A stretch of DNA of 44,731 bases from Lachnospiraceae bacterium C7. Lineage in GTDB: Bacteria > Bacillota > Clostridia > Lachnospirales > Lachnospiraceae. Shown here piece after piece: positions 8,036 through 13,492 of this stretch. Below the pieces are notes generated by a model. The model saw only the letters and a list, made by a program, of their open reading frames with translations. It had not been told where the DNA came from and searched no databases. The position numbers and the translations under genes were made by a program. Numbering within the stretch: the first letter of the stretch is position 1; the number at the start of each line of letters is the position of its first letter. The stretch spans positions 1 through 44,731 of the forward strand of contig FOPE01000027.1 of the NCBI GenBank assembly GCA_900113385.1, read 5' to 3'.

Positions 8036-8436
8036 GTTTTATAATGCAACTCCGAGAGCATTATGGAATGAGAACGTATGCTTTCATAACTCCGATAGTG
8101 TGGCATACTATAAAGCAAAGCATAACTCCGAGAGTGTTTTGTTTTAATGACATGATGTAGTACAACTCCGAGAGTGCTACACATTGATATATAAGTTATA
8201 TATACCTGTTCCGAAAATGTTATATATAACCTTGGATGATCTGAAATTGAAGTGGGCTAAATCAAGCATATACTTGAATCCATATACTTGATTTAGATTA
8301 TGTAGATTAAAGACATTCATTATTGGAAATATAATAAGGATCCAATTTATTGTATTCAAATAATAAAAAAGAATCAAACAAAAGTATTCAAATAATAATA
8401 TAAAAGATTTAAACAAAAGTATTCAAATAAAAGTTT
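8036..8436 (+). ncRNA. Candidate structured RNA: tandem stem-loops with a shared 10-nt loop
   Basis: Four hairpins in a row carry the loop AACTCCGAGA, with one base changed in hairpin 2. Hairpin 1: 8041-8047 with 8058-8064, extendable to 8036/8069. Hairpin 2: outer stem 8076-8081 with 8103-8108, inner stem 8085-8087 with 8098-8100. Hairpin 3: 8111-8123 with 8134-8146, 13 pairs. Hairpin 4: 8156-8163 with 8174-8181. Loop starts are 40, 36 and 40 nt apart. A fifth hairpin (8195-8204 with 8221-8230) has the related loop core TTCCGAA. A sixth (8257-8266 with 8287-8296) is a 10-bp stem. The stem sequences differ between copies, yet all pair. The G-T pairs are allowed in plus-strand RNA but would be A-C mismatches in minus-strand RNA, so the plus strand is the likely transcript. 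A strong terminator closes the region. The part from 7803 to 8035 holds nothing I recognise. Function unknown. Confidence 0.6.
8353..8429. repeat. AT-rich direct repeats, three copies
   Basis: TATTCAAATA occurs at 8353, 8385 and 8420, and the last two are preceded by AAACAAAAG. Spacing is 32 and 35 nt. The copies lie between the stem-loop array and the terminator. They may be drifted tandem repeats or an unpaired spacer of the RNA. Confidence 0.6.
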
Positions 8437-8468
8437 AAAAGCTACGGATTAGCCCCGTAGCTTTTTTT
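8437..8468. terminator. Bidirectional intrinsic terminator
   Basis: AAAAGCTACGG at 8437-8447 pairs with CCGTAGCTTTT around 8455-8465, followed by a run of T on the plus strand. On the minus strand the stem is followed by TTTT. It therefore serves the rplT/array transcript and the convergent araC-type gene, whose last codons form one arm. Confidence 0.85.
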
Positions 8469-9279
8469 TATATTCCATGGGAGAAAGACCTTTGCGTTTA
8501 TGGAATGTTTTAGAAAAATAAAGACTATTGTCAAAGCCGATTGAATTGGCAATGGCAGTGAAAGTTAAATCTGTGTTTTCTATTAAATTACAAGCTTGTT
8601 TTATACGAAAATCAGTTAGATATTCTTTAGGCGAAACATTTAAAACAGTTTGAAATGTTCTAAATAAATGACTGCGACTTAATCCTACGTATGTTGCTAC
8701 GTCTTCAATTGTTATAGGGTATGAATAATTCTCAGAAATAAATTCAATAGCCTTTTGAACATAACTAACATTATTATTTGTGCATATTTTTTTTGAAGAA
8801 ATTTTTAAAAGCGAAGATAATAAAGTGTAAAGTTTACCAGTCATTGCAACAGCGCTTTCAAAGTTGTTTCCTCGTGAATCATAAATGCTTAAAATGTTTC
8901 GCTTGATTTCCTCGCCATTTTCAAGCTGCCTTATAAAAGGCGACTCCTTTGTGAAATCAGTGGATTGAAGAATTGTAGGCGCATCGCTTCCGGCAAAGCC
9001 AACCCAAGTGTATTCCCATGGAGCTGATGAATCAGATTTATAGGTTACTATACTGTTTGGAAAAACTAAAAAAGCATCTCCAGCAGATAAGGAGTATTCC
9101 TTACCATTTGCAATATATGTTCCTTTTCCGGAAATAATATAGTGAATAAGGTAGTGATCTCTAATTCCTGGTCCCCACTGGTAGTTTTGTTCACATTTTT
9201 GATAGCCAACATTATATACTGATAATGAAACAAGTTCCTTTTCGGAAACTTTGTATGAATTTTTGTAGTTTTTACCCAA
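8449..9279 (-). CDS. AraC-family transcriptional regulator with cupin sensor domain (MsmR-like)
   Basis: About 276 aa. The N-terminal half is an AraC-type cupin (HYIISGKGTYIANGKEYSL, then GDAFLVFPN), which binds an effector, usually a sugar. The C-terminal 100 residues hold the two helix-turn-helix motifs, with the signature around YVGLSRSHLFRTFQ and the second helix pair near SIGFDNSLYFSKTF. I chose a TTG start at 9279: GGGGAGG lies 7 nt upstream, and the resulting N-terminus (MGKNYKNSYKVSEKE) fits better than the hydrophobic 15-residue extension from the ATG at 9324. It diverges from galE, so control of galactose or other sugar genes is plausible but not shown. The last codons lie inside the shared terminator. 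Confidence 0.85.
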   Translation of the reverse strand: MGKNYKNSYKVSEKELVSLSVYNVGYQKCEQNYQWGPGIRDHYLIHYIISGKGTYIANGKEYSLSAGDAFLVFPNSIVTYKSDSSAPWEYTWVGFAGSDAPTILQSTDFTKESPFIRQLENGEEIKRNILSIYDSRGNNFESAVAMTGKLYTLLSSLLKISSKKICTNNNVSYVQKAIEFISENYSYPITIEDVATYVGLSRSHLFRTFQTVLNVSPKEYLTDFRIKQACNLIENTDLTFTAIANSIGFDNSLYFSKTFHKRKGLSPMEYKKKLRG

Positions 9280-9356
9280 AATTTTTCCTCCCCTAATAAA
9301 AAAATAGTTAAAATAATAATACATATACCTTTAAAATTGATAAGGCTATATGTGTA

Positions 9357-9385
9357 ATTATAAAATTTGAAACAAAAATATGCAA
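9357..9385 (-). promoter_or_regulatory. Promoter of the AraC-type gene
   Basis: On the minus strand TTGCAT (9380-9385) and TATAAT (9357-9362) are 17 nt apart. Initiation near 9350 leaves a leader of about 70 nt. The rest of the 348-nt gap to galE contains a 7-bp inverted repeat (about 9486-9506) and AT-rich sequence, but no gene. A weak plus-strand pair, TTGATT 9567-9572 and TAAATA 9590-9595, could serve galE. Confidence 0.65.
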
Positions 9386-9627
9386 CATTTTTACATATAT
9401 CGTGCACATTTTGGACTATACAAAACACAAGGCGTGATGTAAACTATAAAGTGTCGTAAGGACAAAGCGTTTTATTTACGTGAAGACTTTTAGTTTTATA
9501 AAAGTTTTGCAACAATTATAGAGAACAATAATTTATTGATGGCATTGCATTTATAGAAAATAAAAGTTGATTACTGATATGACGTATAATAAATATATAT
9601 ATTAGAATATAAAGGAGATATTTGATT

Positions 9628-10644
9628 ATGGCAATTTTAGTTACAGGTGGTGCAGGCTATATTGGAAGTCATACATGTGTAGAACTTCTTGAAGCAGGAT
9701 ATGATGTTGTGGTATATGATAATCTTTCAAACTCATCAGAGAAATCATTAGAAAGAGTAAAAAAATTAACTGGCAAAGAAGTTAAATTTTATAAAGGGGA
9801 TATTTTAGACAGAGACAGATTAGAAGAAGTATTTGCTAAAGAAAAAATCGAAAGCTGTATTCACTTTGCAGGATTAAAAGCAGTTGGTGAATCTGTACAA
9901 AAACCTTGGGAATATTATGAAAATAATATTTCAGGTACATTAACATTAGTTGATGTAATGAGAAAAAATAATTGTAAAAATATTATTTTCTCATCTTCAG
10001 CAACTGTTTATGGAGATCCAGCTCAAATTCCTATTACAGAAGAATGTCCAAAGGGACAATGTACAAATCCTTACGGATGGACAAAGTCAATGCTTGAGCA
10101 GGTACTTATGGATATTCAAAAAGCTGATCAAGAGTGGAATGTTATTTTATTAAGATATTTCAACCCAATTGGTGCACATAAGAGTGGAACAATGGGAGAA
10201 AACCCTAATGGAATTCCTAACAACTTAATGCCATATATTACACAGGTTGCAGTTGGTAAATTAAAAGAACTTGGAGTATTTGGAAATGATTATGACACTC
10301 CAGATGGAACAGGTGTAAGAGATTATATACATGTAGTAGACTTAGCAAAAGGACATGTAAAAGCTGTAAATAAACTTAAAGACAATTCAGGATTAAATAT
10401 TTATAATCTAGGAACAGGCCATGGATATAGTGTGCTTGATATAGTTAAGAATTTTGAAGCTGCTACAGGTGTTGAAATTCCTTACCAGATTAAACCAAGA
10501 AGAGCAGGAGATATTGCAACATGTTATTGTGATCCTTCTAAAGCAGAAAAAGAGCTTGGTTGGAAGGCAGAAAATGGTATTAAAGAAATGTGCGAAGATG
10601 CATGGAGATGGCAAAAAAATAATCCAAATGGATATGAAGCATAG
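9628..10644 (+). CDS. galE: UDP-glucose 4-epimerase
   Basis: Interconverts UDP-glucose and UDP-galactose using tightly bound NAD+. It supports the Leloir pathway and the supply of UDP-galactose for cell-surface sugars. The Rossmann motif GGAGYIGSH is at the N-terminus. The catalytic SSATVYG and Y-G-W-T-K (YxxxK) motifs are present, and the RYFNPIGAH block is typical of GalE. The length (338 aa) is normal. The ATG at 9628 is preferred over the TTG at 9622 because AAAGGAG (9611-9617) is 10 nt from it. The gene is alone, with a terminator behind it and a divergent AraC-type regulator in front. Confidence 0.95.
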   Translation: MAILVTGGAGYIGSHTCVELLEAGYDVVVYDNLSNSSEKSLERVKKLTGKEVKFYKGDILDRDRLEEVFAKEKIESCIHFAGLKAVGESVQKPWEYYENNISGTLTLVDVMRKNNCKNIIFSSSATVYGDPAQIPITEECPKGQCTNPYGWTKSMLEQVLMDIQKADQEWNVILLRYFNPIGAHKSGTMGENPNGIPNNLMPYITQVAVGKLKELGVFGNDYDTPDGTGVRDYIHVVDLAKGHVKAVNKLKDNSGLNIYNLGTGHGYSVLDIVKNFEAATGVEIPYQIKPRRAGDIATCYCDPSKAEKELGWKAENGIKEMCEDAWRWQKNNPNGYEA

Positions 10645-10720
10645 AATAAAATAATAAAATAAAAAAAGCGAATTATTATGAGATGTAGTAATTTTATAAT
10701 ATAGCAATTTCGCAATATAG

Positions 10721-10763
10721 CAAAAAGGATGTTTTTATATTAAATATAAAAGCATCCTTTTTA
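10721..10763 (+). terminator. galE terminator
   Basis: AAAAAGGATG (10722-10731) pairs with CATCCTTTTT (10753-10762), and the stem is extended inside by an A/T stretch. The 3' arm itself supplies the T run. Stretch 10764-10847 shows nothing further. Confidence 0.75.
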
Positions 10764-10847
10764 CGTGGTTAAAACATTTTAAATGTTTAGTGCGTTTTAA
10801 TTTATTATTAGTTTATAGTAAAAATAAAATTACTATAAAAAGGGGGT

Positions 10848-10880
10848 AAAAAAAGACCTGCAAGCTTTCTTGCAAGTCTT
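10848..10880 (-). terminator. Terminator of the tRNA-Glu gene
   Basis: Read on the minus strand, 10869-10880 pairs with 10853-10864 (one G-U pair in the RNA) across a 4-nt loop, followed by seven T residues (10854-10848). Confidence 0.85.
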
Positions 10881-10916
10881 TAGTCGGGTTGGGCTATTCT
10901 TTAAAAATAATAGCAG

Positions 10917-10988
10917 CAGTTCGTACGGGAATCGAACCCGTGATTCCGCCTTGAGAGGGCGGCGTCTTAACCGCTTGACCAACGAACC
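10917..10988 (-). tRNA. tRNA-Glu, anticodon CTC
   Basis: Minus-strand cloverleaf of 72 nt. Acceptor GGTTCGT pairs with ACGAACT (G1-U72 wobble). The D arm contains GGTCAAGCGGTTAAGAC. The anticodon stem CCGCC/GGCGG encloses CTCTCAA, giving anticodon CTC for GAG codons. The T arm contains GGTTCGATTCC. The 3' CCA is not encoded, so it must be added afterwards. It is a single tRNA gene with its own promoter and terminator, away from any rRNA operon. Confidence 0.93.
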
Positions 10989-10995
10989 GTAAATG

Positions 10996-11024
10996 ATTAT
11001 AACACGCAAAAAATGAAAATGCAA
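10996..11024 (-). promoter_or_regulatory. Promoter of tRNA-Glu
   Basis: TTGCAT (11019-11024) and TATAAT (10996-11001) on the minus strand are separated by exactly 17 nt, placing the start of RNA a few bases before the mature tRNA. Confidence 0.75.
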
Positions 11025-11044
11025 GAGGAAAATATAAAAAAAAC

Positions 11045-11073
11045 TTGCATTTTATTAAATAAAGTGTTAGTAT
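11045..11073 (+). promoter_or_regulatory. Promoter of the rimP-nusA-infB operon
   Basis: TTGCAT (11045-11050), 17-nt spacer, TAGTAT (11068-11073, four of six). Its -35 box and that of the tRNA promoter form the two arms of an inverted repeat (11016-11025 and 11044-11053). Confidence 0.55.
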
Positions 11074-11092
11074 AAATTAAGATGTTAGTGAC

Positions 11093-11160
11093 TTGAGAGA
11101 GGACTTGTTCCTCTCTCAATTTACGTATTAGACAAGTTCGTTCGAATGGACGGACTTTTA
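11093..11160 (+). promoter_or_regulatory. rimP leader with two strong hairpins
   Basis: Hairpin 1 joins 11093-11103 with 11109-11119, 11 bp with a 5-nt loop. Hairpin 2 joins 11134-11143 with 11148-11157, 10 bp with the loop GAAT, followed by a short T-rich run. The second could be a weak attenuator before rimP. No known ligand class was recognised. Confidence 0.45.
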
Positions 11161-11187
11161 TATTGAAATGAAAAGAGGTGCAAGCGT

Positions 11188-11652
11188 ATGGCAAGAAGTA
11201 AATTTTATGAGGATAAAACTACAGAATTCCTTACACCAATTGTTGATAGATTGGGATTTAAATTGGTAGATGTTGAATTTGTAAAGGAAGGCAGCACCTG
11301 GTACTTGCGTGCATATATAGATAAAGAAGGCGGTATTTCAGTAAATGATTGTGAAGCTGTGGCACGTGAAATGAATGAGATTCTTGATAGAGAAGATTAT
11401 GTTGAAGAATCTTATGTATTTGAAGTGAGCTCACCTGGCCTTGGTAGACCACTTAAGAAAGAAAAAGATTATGTTCGTAATCTTAACAAAGAAGTGGAGA
11501 TTCGTACATATCGTTCAATAGAGCGTCGTAAAGAATTTGCAGGCACATTAAAGGCATATGATAAGGACACAGTTACTATTGAAGAAGATGGTAATGAAAT
11601 AGTGTTTAAAAAGTCTGAAATTGCCTTAATAAGAGAAAAAATAGATTTTTAG
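11188..11652 (+). CDS. rimP: Ribosome maturation factor RimP
   Basis: Needed for late maturation of the 30S subunit. The 154-aa protein has the RimP pattern: an N-terminal domain with LGFKLVDVEFVKEG and WYLRAYIDKEGGIS, the central DREDYVEESYVFEVSSPGLGRPL, and an SH3-like C-terminal domain. It is first in the classic order rimP-nusA-ylxR-L7Ae-infB-rbfA. A ribosome binding site (AGAGGTG) lies 8 nt upstream of the ATG. The gap to nusA is 32 nt. Confidence 0.95.
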   Translation: MARSKFYEDKTTEFLTPIVDRLGFKLVDVEFVKEGSTWYLRAYIDKEGGISVNDCEAVAREMNEILDREDYVEESYVFEVSSPGLGRPLKKEKDYVRNLNKEVEIRTYRSIERRKEFAGTLKAYDKDTVTIEEDGNEIVFKKSEIALIREKIDF

Positions 11653-11684
11653 CGTTAAATAACAACGTAGGAGGATATAGAAAA

Positions 11685-12890
11685 ATGAGTAGTAATGAGT
11701 TATTAGAGGCGTTAAATACCTTAGTTGAGGAAAAAAATATTAGCAAAGATATACTTTTAGAGGCGATTGAGACTTCATTAGTGACAGCTTGTAAGAATCA
11801 CTTCGGTACAGCAGATAATGTAAAAGTAGTAATTGATACAGAAAAGGGATCATTCCACTGTTATCAAGTTAAAAAAGTAGTAGAAGAGGTTTTTGATCCA
11901 GCTGAGGAAATTTCTTTAAGCAATGCTCAAGAAATTGATGGTGCTTATGGTCTTGACGATATGGTAAATGTAGAAGTAAAATCAAAAGAGTTTGGTAGAA
12001 TATCTACACAGATTGCTAAAAATGTAATTTTACAGAAAATTCGTGAAGAAGAAAGAAAATCTATTTTTGACGAGTACTATAGCAAAGAAAAAGAAGTAGT
12101 TACAGGTGTTGTTCAAAGATATATTGGTAAAAACGTTAGTATCAATTTAGGTAGAGCAGATGCTTTATTAACAGAAAATGAGCAAATCAAAGGTGAGAAA
12201 TTTAAACCAACAGATCGTGTTAAAGTTTACATCCTTGAAGTTAAGACAACTAATCGTGGACCAAGAATTCTTGTTTCAAGAACACATCCTGAACTTGTGA
12301 AGAGATTGTTTGAATCAGAAGTAACTGAAGTAAAAGATGGAATCGTAGAGATTAAATCTATTGCCAGAGAAGCTGGTAGCAGAACAAAAATTGCTGTATA
12401 TTCAAACAATCCAGATGTAGATCCAGTAGGTTCATGTGTTGGTATGAATGGCGCGCGTGTTAATACAATTGTTAGCGAACTTGGTGGCGAGAAAATTGAT
12501 ATTGTTACTTGGGATGAAAATCCAGCAATTTTAATTCAGAATGCTCTAAGCCCAGCAAAAGTAATTTCTGTAATCGCTGACGATGAAGAAAAGACAGCAA
12601 AAGTTGTTGTTCCTGATTATCAATTATCACTTGCAATTGGTAAAGAAGGACAGAATGCTAGACTTGCTGCTAGACTTACAGGATTTAAGATTGATATTAA
12701 GAGTGAAACACAGGCAAAAGAAGCAGGTGATTTACTTGACTATGAAAATGATTATGAGGATGATAATGCTTCAGATAGCGAAAATGAATTCTCAGAAGAA
12801 TTTGATAGTTTTGATGAAGATGCATTATTAGGCGATAGCTTTGAAGATGCTGATTCATTTGATGACGTAGATACTGCATCAGAAGAATAG
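11685..12890 (+). CDS. nusA: Transcription termination/antitermination protein NusA
   Basis: Binds RNA polymerase and nascent RNA and modulates pausing, termination and antitermination. In order: an N-terminal polymerase-binding domain (residues 1-130), an S1 domain (about 135-200), and two KH domains (about 230-345) with GSCVGMNGARV and AIGKEGQNARLAARLTG. It ends in an acidic tail of about 50 residues (DYENDYEDD, FDSFDEDA) instead of the acidic repeats of proteobacterial NusA. The 401-aa length is usual for Firmicutes with a short tail. A ribosome binding site (GGAGG) precedes the ATG. Confidence 0.96.
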   Translation: MSSNELLEALNTLVEEKNISKDILLEAIETSLVTACKNHFGTADNVKVVIDTEKGSFHCYQVKKVVEEVFDPAEEISLSNAQEIDGAYGLDDMVNVEVKSKEFGRISTQIAKNVILQKIREEERKSIFDEYYSKEKEVVTGVVQRYIGKNVSINLGRADALLTENEQIKGEKFKPTDRVKVYILEVKTTNRGPRILVSRTHPELVKRLFESEVTEVKDGIVEIKSIAREAGSRTKIAVYSNNPDVDPVGSCVGMNGARVNTIVSELGGEKIDIVTWDENPAILIQNALSPAKVISVIADDEEKTAKVVVPDYQLSLAIGKEGQNARLAARLTGFKIDIKSETQAKEAGDLLDYENDYEDDNASDSENEFSEEFDSFDEDALLGDSFEDADSFDDVDTASEE

Positions 12891-12898
12891 GAGTTAAA

Positions 12899-13174
12899 AT
12901 GGCTAACAAAAAAATCCCATTTAGAAGATGTGTAGGATGCGGTGAAATGAAAGAGAAAACAGAATTGATCCGCGTAATAAAAACTCCAGAAGATGAAATT
13001 ATAATTGATTCAACTGGTAAAAAGAATGGTAGAGGTGCTTACATATGTAACACAAAAGAGTGCTTCTCAAAAGCAAGAGCATCAAAAGGTTTAGAAAAGT
13101 CTTTAAAGACAGCTATTCCAGCAGAAACATATGATTCTCTTGAAAAGGAGATTACAGATAATGCAACAAAATAA
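12899..13174 (+). CDS. ylxR: YlxR / RnpM-family protein (DUF448)
   Basis: A 91-aa protein with the family signature RRCVGCGEMKEKTELIRV near the N-terminus and GRGAYIC followed by C and K residues. In Bacillus and Clostridium relatives YlxR (RnpM) binds the RNA part of RNase P and modulates it. It starts 8 nt after the nusA stop, with GGAG in the gap, and its end overlaps the next gene by 14 nt, so translation of the three is coupled. Confidence 0.9.
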   Translation: MANKKIPFRRCVGCGEMKEKTELIRVIKTPEDEIIIDSTGKKNGRGAYICNTKECFSKARASKGLEKSLKTAIPAETYDSLEKEITDNATK

Positions 13175-13463
13175 AACATTTTCCATGCTTGGTATATCAG
13201 CTAAAGCAGGAAAAGTGGCTAGTGGAGAATTCTCTACTGAAAAAGCCGTAAAAGAAGGTAAGGCATATCTTGTAATTGTATCTAATGAGGCATCAGATAA
13301 TACTAAAAAAAAGTTTACAAATATGACTAACTTCTATGAAGTACCTTACAAAGAGTTTGGTACAAAAGATGAACTTGGACACTATATAGGTAGACAATTT
13401 AGAGCCTCTCTTGCAATTACAGATGAAAATCTTGCTAAAGCGATATTGAAAACTTTAGACTAA
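13161..13463 (+). CDS. ylxQ: L7Ae/L30e-family RNA-binding protein (YlxQ-like)
   Basis: A 100-aa kink-turn-type RNA-binding protein of the L7Ae/YlxQ family, recognisable from SMLGISAKAGKVASGEFSTEKAV, VIVSNEASDNTKKKF and FGTKDELGHYIGR. The real start is the ATG at 13161: AAAAGGAG (13143-13150) is 10 nt upstream, and the sequence from there aligns with the family start. The longer frame from 13131 would lack a ribosome binding site. Overlaps ylxR by 14 nt. Its cellular target is not known. Confidence 0.85.
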   Translation: MQQNKTFSMLGISAKAGKVASGEFSTEKAVKEGKAYLVIVSNEASDNTKKKFTNMTNFYEVPYKEFGTKDELGHYIGRQFRASLAITDENLAKAILKTLD

Positions 13464-13492
13464 AAAATTGAATAATGGAGGTAACTTATTAT

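Noticed and set aside
8036-8181. CsrB/RsmZ-like sponge on the minus strand (loops would read TCTCGGAGTT, with GGA)
   Set aside because: Several stem pairs are G-T on the plus strand and would be A-C mismatches on the minus strand, so a minus-strand RNA folds less well.
8036-8230. CRISPR array, because of short repeats at 36-43 nt steps
   Set aside because: The shared unit is only 10 nt and is flanked by arms that pair with each other within each copy. CRISPR repeats are longer and identical, and spacers do not pair around them. No cas genes are present.
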